From Acidobacteriota bacterium (lineage in GTDB: Bacteria > Actinomycetota > Acidimicrobiia > Acidimicrobiales > UBA8190), in assembly GCA_028872975.1 (NCBI GenBank), contig JAGWNV010000092.1:1-8660 (forward strand): a stretch of 8,660 nt of DNA. Direction: 5' to 3'. The notes below the pieces were generated by a model. It searched no databases. It saw nothing but the letters and a program-made list of their open reading frames with translations, and was not told the origin of the DNA. The position numbers and the translations under genes are program-made. Positions within the stretch are counted from its first letter, which is position 1. Each line of letters opens with the position of its first letter. This document shows positions 1-4,911 of this stretch, piece after piece.

Positions 1-137
1 TCCAACTGCTCGGGGGCTATGGCTACACGACCGACTTCCCCGTCGAGCGGCTCATGCGCGACGCCAAGATCACCCAGATCTACGAGGGGACGAACCAGAT
101 CCAGCGGGTCGTGATCGCCAAGCGCCTGCTCGGGTAG
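1..137 (+). CDS. Acyl-CoA dehydrogenase, C-terminal fragment (5' end outside window)
   Basis: The gene enters from the left edge; the first complete codon is at base 3 and the TAG stop is at 135-137, leaving 44 residues. The visible protein carries the C-terminal signature of acyl-CoA dehydrogenases: a GGYGYT stretch, then ERLMRDAKI, then QIYEGTNQIQR, ending in AKRLLG. In this family the Glu of YEGT (fragment residue 28) is the usual catalytic base that abstracts the alpha proton, and the surrounding segment helps bind FAD and acyl-CoA. The enzyme makes the 2-enoyl-CoA in the first step of beta-oxidation in the cytoplasm. It converges with the hydrolase-cyclase gene, with 14 nt between the stops. 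Substrate chain length or a steroid preference cannot be judged from this fragment. The family call is firm; the FadE subtype is unknown. Confidence 0.93.
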   Translation, partial: QLLGGYGYTTDFPVERLMRDAKITQIYEGTNQIQRVVIAKRLLG

Positions 138-151
138 GGCAGACCGTCCCT

Positions 152-1561
152 TCAGAGTTGGAGGCTGTAGAGCCGCCAGGTGCCCTCGATGCCCTTTAGC
201 TGGTGCTCGCCCGCCTCGGTGAACCGGTGGTCACCCCCGAGGATCATGTCCCGGACCGCCGGGGACACGTAGACGGCACCCTCGCCCGCCGCTTGCTCGA
301 CGCGGGCGGCGAGGTTCACCGCCGCACCGGTCACGTCTCCGTCCTCGCGGACCTCGAGCTCCGCGGCATGGACGCCGGCCCGGACGGAGAGGTCGATCGC
401 CCCGAGCCTCACGACGACGTCGGCTGCCGCCCCCACGGCCTGGGAGGGCGCGTCGAAGACGGCGAGGAGGCCATCTCCGGTGCTCTTCACGACTCGGCCC
501 TGGTGGCTCGTCACCACGTCCCGGCAGATCCGGTCGTGGCTCTCCAGGGTGTCCCGCCAGGCGTCGTCTCCGGCGTGGGCGGTCCGGGCCGTGGACGCCA
601 CGAGGTCGGTGAAGAGCACCGCCGCGAACCGGCGGGTCGTCGTGGTGGGAGGACGGCCGGTGACGAACTCGAGCTGGGGGTCCACGAAGGAGCGCCAGTG
701 GGGCATGACCCAGAGGAAGTGGTCTTCGCCCTCGACCTCCAAGTACCGGGCACCTGCGATCCGGTCGGCGAGGAGGCGGCCGTTGGCGACGTTGAGCACC
801 CGGTCCCCGGTGACGTGGACGACGAGGGTGGGGGCGACGATGTCGGGCAACACGGAGAAGGTGTCGATCGGGAGCACGCTCTCGATCTGGCGGGCGATGT
901 CGGCCGGGCTCGCCGTCTGGCGCTGGAGCTTGCCGAGCCAGCGGACGAAGGAGCTGTTGGCGCTCTGGCTGGGCATCATCCAGTCGGTCATGAAGCCCGG
1001 GTCCTTGCCCCAGGTCTCGATGAGCCGACCGAACTGCCGGATCGAGTGACCGAAGTCCGATGGGGGATCGCCGGGCGCTTCGTAGGCCGCTAGGGACGAC
1101 ATGGCGCCGCCGCCCGCCGTCGTGTTGATCAGGACGAGCTTGTCGACACGCTCCGGGTGCCTGGCGGCGAAGAGCTGGGCCATGAGGCCGCCTTCGGAGA
1201 GACCCATGAGGGTCGCCTGGTCGAGCCCCTCGGCGTCCATGACGGCGGAGATGTCCCTGATGCGCTCGTCGAGGCTTGGCGCCCCGTCGAACCGGTCGGA
1301 GCTGCCGATGCCCCGCTTGTCGAACATGACCACCCGGGTGTGCCGGGCGTCGAATTCGAGCACCCGCCGATAGAGCTCGTGTTCCCAGGCCAGCTCGACG
1401 TTGGAGAGGAGCGGGGGCACCATGACGACGACCGGTCCGGAGCCGAAGGCCTGGTAGGCGATGTGGAGCCCGTCCGATCGGGCGTACTTCGTCTCCGGCG
1501 TCTCCATGGGGGAGGCATTATTGCGTCGGGCCGGCCCCCGGTGGCGGGCCGAGGCCGCCAC
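152..1561 (-). CDS. Alpha/beta-hydrolase fused to class III adenylate/guanylate cyclase domain (Rv1900c-like architecture)
   Basis: The protein has 469 residues from the GTG at 1561. Residues about 20-302 form an alpha/beta-hydrolase: the DKRGIGSSDR loop at 81-90, the nucleophile elbow GLSEG with Ser122, the likely acid Asp253 in TGD, and His281 in EDHF. Residues about 310-469 form a class III cyclase homology domain. It shows the metal ligands Asp319 (FTDLVAST) and Asp363 (STGDG), the purine-specifying pair Lys359 and Asp409, and transition-state residues Asn416 and Arg420 (AAVNLAARVE). The Lys/Asp pair predicts ATP to cAMP as a homodimer. There is no membrane segment or signal peptide, so it should be cytosolic. 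The same domain order is known from M. tuberculosis Rv1900c. The hydrolase part may bind or cleave a ligand that controls the cyclase (inference). Start choice: the GTG has GGAGGA 11 nt upstream (1573-1578); the in-frame ATG at 1507 fits the domain start well but lacks a Shine-Dalgarno, and would give 451 residues. It lies 42 nt after the small gene at 1604-1942 and is probably co-transcribed with it. Confidence 0.93.
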   Translation of the reverse strand: MAASARHRGPARRNNASPMETPETKYARSDGLHIAYQAFGSGPVVVMVPPLLSNVELAWEHELYRRVLEFDARHTRVVMFDKRGIGSSDRFDGAPSLDERIRDISAVMDAEGLDQATLMGLSEGGLMAQLFAARHPERVDKLVLINTTAGGGAMSSLAAYEAPGDPPSDFGHSIRQFGRLIETWGKDPGFMTDWMMPSQSANSSFVRWLGKLQRQTASPADIARQIESVLPIDTFSVLPDIVAPTLVVHVTGDRVLNVANGRLLADRIAGARYLEVEGEDHFLWVMPHWRSFVDPQLEFVTGRPPTTTTRRFAAVLFTDLVASTARTAHAGDDAWRDTLESHDRICRDVVTSHQGRVVKSTGDGLLAVFDAPSQAVGAAADVVVRLGAIDLSVRAGVHAAELEVREDGDVTGAAVNLAARVEQAAGEGAVYVSPAVRDMILGGDHRFTEAGEHQLKGIEGTWRLYSLQL

Positions 1562-1572
1562 GAGGTCCGGTG

Positions 1573-1578
1573 TCCTCC
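1573..1578 (-). promoter_or_regulatory. Possible ribosome binding site for the hydrolase-cyclase GTG start
   Basis: Read on the - strand this is GGAGGA, 11 nt before the GTG at 1561. The spacing is a little long, but no comparable site precedes the alternative ATG at 1507, where the - strand reads CCTCCCCC. It therefore favours the longer reading by a modest margin. Confidence 0.45.
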
Positions 1579-1603
1579 GGGACTCGACCGCAGCGGTTGC
1601 CGG

Positions 1604-1942
1604 TCAGGGAACGCGGACGTCGTGACGGCCGGCGGCGATGGCCAGGTCGTCGTCGGTCAACGACCAGGAGTCGACCGGGGTGACGAGGCTCCAGTGGGGC
1701 CCGACGGGGCATCGCTGGACGCGCCACCAGCCGAGGCGGAGGGCCTTCAGGGACGCCCCGGGGATCCAGAAGGTCGTGAAGAGGTGGCCGGCCCGGCACC
1801 GCACGACCGTGTCCATGGCGAAGAGGGAGTGGCGACGGGCGGCGACGACGAGGGCTTCGGCGGCCGTCGTCCCGGCGGCGAGGGCCACCGCCATCCGGTG
1901 GCGTGGTCGGCGGCGGTGGCTCGGACCGGTCTGATCGGCCAT
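1604..1942 (-). CDS. Small conserved Cys/His protein, putative metal-binding, function unknown
   Basis: The product is 112 residues from the ATG at 1942. That start is preferred over an upstream GTG at 1978 (124 residues) because AAGGGAGG lies 4 nt ahead of the ATG and nothing similar precedes the GTG. The N-terminal 16 residues are basic (SHRRRPRHR). A central Ala-rich helix-like stretch (about 18-40) precedes the notable part: Cys49-x3-His53 (RCRAGHLF), the segment TTFWIPGASLKALRLG, then Cys78-x4-His83 (RCPVGPHW) and SLVTPVD. Two Cys...His pairs about 25 residues apart suggest a small zinc-ribbon-like fold (inference). The layout resembles short uncharacterised actinobacterial proteins of the type CPVGHHWTLV that I recall, but I can name no function. 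It starts a - strand pair with the hydrolase-cyclase and is divergent from the thiolase operon. Confidence 0.72.
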   Translation of the reverse strand: MADQTGPSHRRRPRHRMAVALAAGTTAAEALVVAARRHSLFAMDTVVRCRAGHLFTTFWIPGASLKALRLGWWRVQRCPVGPHWSLVTPVDSWSLTDDDLAIAAGRHDVRVP

Positions 1943-1946
1943 CGGT

Positions 1947-1954
1947 CCTCCCTT
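1947..1954 (-). promoter_or_regulatory. Ribosome binding site that sets the start of the small Cys/His protein
   Basis: Read on the - strand the sequence is AAGGGAGG, 4 nt before the ATG at 1942. The thiolase on the other side of the intergenic region has the same 4-nt spacing. It decides between the ATG and the upstream GTG at 1978. Confidence 0.7.
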
Positions 1955-2042
1955 CGGTCGGCTCCCCGACGAGGCCACCTTCGCCGGATGCCCGTGGTCC
2001 GTCCAGAGCCGATGGGCCCGATCTCTCCCCGGGCGTCGTTTC

Positions 2043-2056
2043 TAGAACCTGTTCTA
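2043..2056. promoter_or_regulatory. KstR-type (TetR family) operator: perfect 14-bp inverted repeat
   Basis: The sequence TAGAACCTGTTCTA has perfect 6-bp arms (TAGAAC/GTTCTA) around a 2-bp centre and matches every fixed position of the mycobacterial KstR operator TNNAACNNGTTNNA. KstR is the TetR-family repressor of cholesterol catabolism and is released by steroid-derived CoA thioesters. The site is AT-rich in very GC-rich surroundings, lies 72 nt before the thiolase ATG and overlaps a -10-like hexamer, a natural position for repression. It is 100 nt from the start of the divergent small gene, so control of both directions is possible. That the local regulator is a KstR orthologue is an inference; another TetR-family lipid regulator could use a similar site. 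No regulator gene is in the window. Confidence 0.75.
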
Positions 2057-2060
2057 TACT
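2055..2060 (+). promoter_or_regulatory. Putative -10 element of the thiolase operon
   Basis: TATACT matches five of six positions of TATAAT and begins on the last two bases of the operator. No convincing -35 is visible 16-18 bp upstream. Transcription would start near 2067, giving a leader of roughly 60 nt that holds the second palindrome and the ribosome binding site. Confidence 0.5.
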
Positions 2061-2081
2061 CGGGGCATTGCCCGGGCTCTT

Positions 2082-2095
2082 CGCGGACGTCCGCG
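2082..2095. repeat. Perfect 14-bp palindrome in the thiolase leader
   Basis: CGCGGACGTCCGCG is its own reverse complement. It lies 33 nt upstream of the thiolase ATG and downstream of the predicted -10. As RNA it could form a 5-bp stem with an ACGT loop; as DNA it could be a second protein-binding site. GC-rich palindromes of this size can arise by chance, so a function is only a possibility. Confidence 0.4.
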
Positions 2096-2118
2096 TCGCG
2101 TCCCGGGTGACGAGCGCG

Positions 2119-2124
2119 AGGAGG
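2119..2124 (+). promoter_or_regulatory. Ribosome binding site of the thiolase
   Basis: AGGAGG lies 4 nt before the ATG at 2129, inside a purine run, and confirms that start. Confidence 0.8.
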
Positions 2125-2128
2125 AGAG

Positions 2129-3289
2129 ATGGCCCAACCGGTGATCGTCGAGGCGGTCCGGACCCCGATCGGCAAGCGCAACGGGGCCCTGGCCGGGTTG
2201 CACGCCGCCGAGCTGCTCGGGGCCGTCCAGGTCGAGTTGGTCAAGCGGTCCGGTATCGATCCCGGTGAGGTCGAGCAGGTCGTGGGCGGATGCGTGACCC
2301 AGGCAGGCGAGCAGGCCTCCAACGTCACCCGGACGGCATGGCTGAGCCAGTCGTTGCCCTACGAGGTGGCGGCCACCACCATCGACTGTCAGTGCGGGTC
2401 CTCGCAGCAGGCCAACCACTTCGTCGCCAATCTCATCAGCGCCGGGGCTATCGACGTCGGGATCGCCTGCGGCGTGGAGGCCATGAGCCGGGTCGGACTC
2501 GGGGCCAACGCCTTCAACGGGCCCGGGCGGTCACGTCCCGAGGACTTCCCCTGGGACATGCCCGACCAGTTCGGGGCGGCCGAGAGGATCGCCCAGAAGC
2601 GGGGGATCACCCGGGAGCAGGTCGACGCCCTCGGGCTCGCCTCGCAGGAGAAGGCGGCTCGCGCCTGGGCCGAGGGGCGGTTCGACCGCGAGGTCGCCCC
2701 CGTCGAGGCCCCGGTGGTCGGCCCCGAGGGGCCGACGGGTGAGCGGCAGGTGGTGAGCAAGGACGGGGGACTCCGGGAGACGACCGCCGACGGCCTCGCC
2801 AAGTTGAAGCCGGTCCTCCCCGACGGGATCCACACCGCCGGGAACTCCTCGCAGATCTCCGACGGTGCCGCTGCGGTGCTCTGGATGTCGGAGGACCGGG
2901 CCCGGGCCGAGGGGCTCCGGCCTCGTGCCCGGATCGTCGCCCAGGCGCTCGTCGGCTCCGATCCCTACTTCCATCTCGACGGACCGGTGGAGGCCACGGC
3001 GAAGGTCCTCGCCAAAGCCGGGATGACGATGGGGGACATGGACCTGTTCGAGGTCAACGAAGCCTTCGCCTCGGTGGCCCTCTCCTGGGCCCAGGTCCAC
3101 CAGCCGGACATGGAGAAGGTGAACGTGAACGGCGGGGCCATCGCCCTCGGACACCCCGTCGGTGCCACCGGGAGCCGGCTCGTCACCACCGTCCTCCACG
3201 AGCTCGAGCGCCGCGACGGCCAGTTCGCCCTCGTCTCCATGTGCTGCGGGGGCGCCCTCGCCACCGGCACGATTATCGAGCGGATCTGA
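2129..3289 (+). CDS. Thiolase family acetyl-CoA acyltransferase (3-ketoacyl-CoA thiolase)
   Basis: The product has 386 residues, close to the usual thiolase length of about 390. Thiolases cleave 3-ketoacyl-CoA with CoA to give acetyl- or propionyl-CoA and a shortened acyl-CoA, normally as cytosolic dimers or tetramers. The expected residues are present: nucleophile Cys89 in DCQCGSSQQ, the NEAFA motif at 310-314, His342 in GHPVGATG, and the second catalytic Cys372 in MCCGG. The N-terminal IVEAVRTPIGKRNG is also typical. The CGSSQQA form at the active site recalls mycobacterial FadA5/FadA6-like degradative thiolases rather than biosynthetic ones. The ATG follows an AGGAGG, the upstream region carries a KstR-type operator, and an enoyl-CoA hydratase and a thioesterase follow directly. 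Together this supports beta-oxidation, possibly of a steroid or branched side chain (inference). The exact orthologue cannot be fixed without alignment, so no gene symbol is given. Confidence 0.94.
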   Translation: MAQPVIVEAVRTPIGKRNGALAGLHAAELLGAVQVELVKRSGIDPGEVEQVVGGCVTQAGEQASNVTRTAWLSQSLPYEVAATTIDCQCGSSQQANHFVANLISAGAIDVGIACGVEAMSRVGLGANAFNGPGRSRPEDFPWDMPDQFGAAERIAQKRGITREQVDALGLASQEKAARAWAEGRFDREVAPVEAPVVGPEGPTGERQVVSKDGGLRETTADGLAKLKPVLPDGIHTAGNSSQISDGAAAVLWMSEDRARAEGLRPRARIVAQALVGSDPYFHLDGPVEATAKVLAKAGMTMGDMDLFEVNEAFASVALSWAQVHQPDMEKVNVNGGAIALGHPVGATGSRLVTTVLHELERRDGQFALVSMCCGGALATGTIIERI

Positions 3290-3291
3290 CC

Positions 3292-4086
3292 GTGCCGGGC
3301 ACCGAGCACCTCCTCTTCGAGCGCCGGGGGTCGACGGCGATCGTCACCATGCACCGGCCCGAGGCGAAGAACGCCCTGAGCCTCCCCATGCTCGTGGGGA
3401 TGGCCGACGCCTGGGAGGAGATCGACGGGGACGACGGCATCCGGTGCGCCGTCCTCACCGGTGCAGGCGGGACCTTCTGCTCCGGGATGGACCTCAAGTC
3501 GATGTCCCGGCCCGAGTCGGACCAGTACCGGCCCCGCATGGAGGCCGATCCCGACATCCACTGGAAGGCCCTCCTGCGGCACTACCAGCTGCGCAAGCCC
3601 CTCATCGCCGCCGTCGAAGGCTGGGCCGTGGCCGGGGGCACCGAGATCCTCCAGGCCACCGACATCCGGGTGGCGGGAGCGAGCGCCAAGTTCGGGGTGT
3701 TCGAGGCCCGGCGGGGGCTCTTCCCCCTGGGGGGTTCCACCGTCCGGTTGCGACGGCAGATCCCCTTCACCGTGGCGATGGACCTGCTCCTCACCGCCCG
3801 AGAGGTCTCGGCAGACGAGGCGCTCCGGATCGGCCTCATCGGCCGGGTGGTCCCCGACGGCACCGCCCTCGACGAGGCCCTCAAGATCGCCGAGGTGATC
3901 GGCGCCAACGGGCCCCTGGCCGTCGAGGCCATCAAGCGGTCGGTGCGGGAGACCGAAGGCCTGCCCGAGGCCGAGGCCCTCAAGGTCGAGCTCGAGATCG
4001 GGATGCCCATCTTCGCCACCGAGGACGCAGCCGAGGGTCAGAGGGCCTTCGCCGAGAAGCGACCGCCGGAGTACAAGCGCCGATGA
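3292..4086 (+). CDS. Crotonase/enoyl-CoA hydratase, EchA19-like
   Basis: The product has 264 residues from the GTG at 3292, the usual crotonase size. It hydrates 2-enoyl-CoA to 3-hydroxyacyl-CoA. Oxyanion-hole segments are CSGMDLK (63-69) and WAVAGGTEI (111-119). Both glutamates of the classic hydratase mechanism appear to be present, Glu118 (GGTEI) and Glu138 (VFEARRG), which argues for a real hydratase rather than an isomerase or other crotonase. From memory the stretches ILQATDIRVAG, LFPLGGSTVRLRRQIP, GLIGRVVPDG, ANGPLAVEAI and RAFAEKR closely resemble M. tuberculosis EchA19 (Rv3516), a cholesterol side-chain hydratase. Start choice: an in-frame ATG at 3241 lies within the thiolase and adds a stretch unlike a crotonase. 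The GTG is 2 nt past the thiolase stop with no good Shine-Dalgarno, so it probably relies on translational coupling. The end overlaps the next gene by ATGA. Confidence 0.93.
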   Translation: MPGTEHLLFERRGSTAIVTMHRPEAKNALSLPMLVGMADAWEEIDGDDGIRCAVLTGAGGTFCSGMDLKSMSRPESDQYRPRMEADPDIHWKALLRHYQLRKPLIAAVEGWAVAGGTEILQATDIRVAGASAKFGVFEARRGLFPLGGSTVRLRRQIPFTVAMDLLLTAREVSADEALRIGLIGRVVPDGTALDEALKIAEVIGANGPLAVEAIKRSVRETEGLPEAEALKVELEIGMPIFATEDAAEGQRAFAEKRPPEYKRR

Positions 4087-4850
4087 CCGCCCCGGCCGCC
4101 GGCGGGGGCGAGCCGGGCGAGGAGCGACGCCACGAGGTCGAGGCCGTCTCCGACTTCGGCATCTCGAGCCTCCACGGTCCCGTCGGCCGCGCCGCCCGCC
4201 GGAGCACCGAGGCCGCCGGCGAGGACGAGTTGGATCCCCGGTTCGCGCTGGCCGCCGCCCTCCGGCGGATCACCTCGGCGACCGTCGGCCGGCCCGTTGC
4301 CGACGAGGACCTCCGGGCCGCCGCCACGGCGATGGCCACCGTGGCGGACCGGCTCGAGGCTGCGGCCGGAGAAGGCCGGCGGGCGCGGTCGGAGCCCGAT
4401 CCCACCGGACGGCCCCAGGACTTCTTCCCGACGAGCCCGGTGATCGGCTACGCCAACCCCATCGCCCCGCCGGTCGTCGTCGAGCTCGCCGAGGAGGGCC
4501 TCGAGGGGACCGCCTTCTTCGACTATCAGTACGAAGGGCCACCGACCTGCGTCCACGGGGGCGTCATCGCCATGGTCTTCGACGAGCTCCTGGGGGCGGC
4601 CAACATCGCTGCGGGGTGCCCGGGGATGACCGGGACCCTGACCGTCCGGTACCGCAAGCCCACGCCGCTGCGGACGCCCCTTCGCCTCGAGGCCCGGTGC
4701 ACCGGGCGAGAAGGACGGAAGATCAGGACCTGGGGAGGGATCTTCCGGGAGGAGACCCTCCTCGCCGAGGCCGAGGGGATCTTCATCGAGCTGGTCCCCG
4801 ACCGGTTCCTCCGGGTCATCCTCGCCAACACGGAGTCGCCTCCCGGCTGA
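4083..4850 (+). CDS. PaaI-family hotdog acyl-CoA thioesterase with long N-terminal region
   Basis: The product has 255 residues from the ATG at 4083, whose ATGA overlaps the hydratase stop. The C-terminal half (about 115-245) is a hotdog fold: FFPTSPVIGYANPIAPP, then the active-site helix CVHGGVIAMVFDELLG with His158-Gly-Gly and Asp167, then GMTGTLTVRYRKPTPL. Such enzymes hydrolyse acyl-CoA thioesters and can release CoA from dead-end intermediates. The first 110 residues are charged and Ala/Glu/Arg-rich, with a likely helical segment at 52-98 (RFALAAALRRITS...VADRLEAAAGE) and an apparently disordered start. Helical extensions of this kind are, as I recall, common in actinobacterial members of the family. 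Open frame extends upstream to 3162, but that part is antisense-like codon shadow within the thiolase and hydratase. Co-translation with the beta-oxidation genes suggests an overflow or CoA-recycling role (inference). Confidence 0.9.
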   Translation: MTAPAAGGGEPGEERRHEVEAVSDFGISSLHGPVGRAARRSTEAAGEDELDPRFALAAALRRITSATVGRPVADEDLRAAATAMATVADRLEAAAGEGRRARSEPDPTGRPQDFFPTSPVIGYANPIAPPVVVELAEEGLEGTAFFDYQYEGPPTCVHGGVIAMVFDELLGAANIAAGCPGMTGTLTVRYRKPTPLRTPLRLEARCTGREGRKIRTWGGIFREETLLAEAEGIFIELVPDRFLRVILANTESPPG

Positions 4851-4858
4851 CCTGCCGG
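4843..4858 (+). terminator. Inverted repeat over the thioesterase stop codon
   Basis: CCGGC and GCCGG pair across the 6-nt loop TGACCT, which includes the TGA stop. The stem can be lengthened by CT/AG pairs if one C is bulged. It stands immediately before a second hairpin. There is no T-run, so a terminator role is tentative. Confidence 0.3.
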
Positions 4859-4859
4859 A

Positions 4860-4876
4860 GGCCACCGAGGGTGGCC
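4860..4876 (+). terminator. Candidate transcription terminator after the beta-oxidation operon
   Basis: GGCCACC and GGTGGCC form a perfect 7-bp GC-rich stem with a 3-nt GAG loop, 9 nt after the thioesterase stop. The following GTCTGCTCT is only modestly T-rich. Actinobacterial terminators often lack a U-tract. The hairpin separates the lipid operon from the kinase pair, which fits separate transcription units. Confidence 0.5.
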
Positions 4877-4911
4877 GTCTGCTCTAGGCAGGCAGGGCCG
4901 GTGCCGATACG

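Noticed and set aside
2070..2077. 8-bp palindrome GCCCGGGC in the thiolase leader
   Set aside because: It is too short and too GC-rich to stand out from background in this genome.
203..2110. Long + strand open frames opposite the cyclase and small genes (203-1093 and 1157-2110)
   Set aside because: They have biased composition, no recognisable domain and no ribosome binding site, and they lie opposite a convincing hydrolase-cyclase gene.
3241..3291. Upstream ATG for the hydratase inside the thiolase
   Set aside because: It would add 17 basic residues not seen in crotonases. The GTG at 3292 just after the thiolase stop gives the normal length.
3162..4082. Upstream extension of the thioesterase frame to 3162
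   Set aside because: The extra residues are Arg/Pro/Gly-rich noise within the thiolase and hydratase. The ATG at 4083 with an ATGA overlap gives a protein with a normal family layout.
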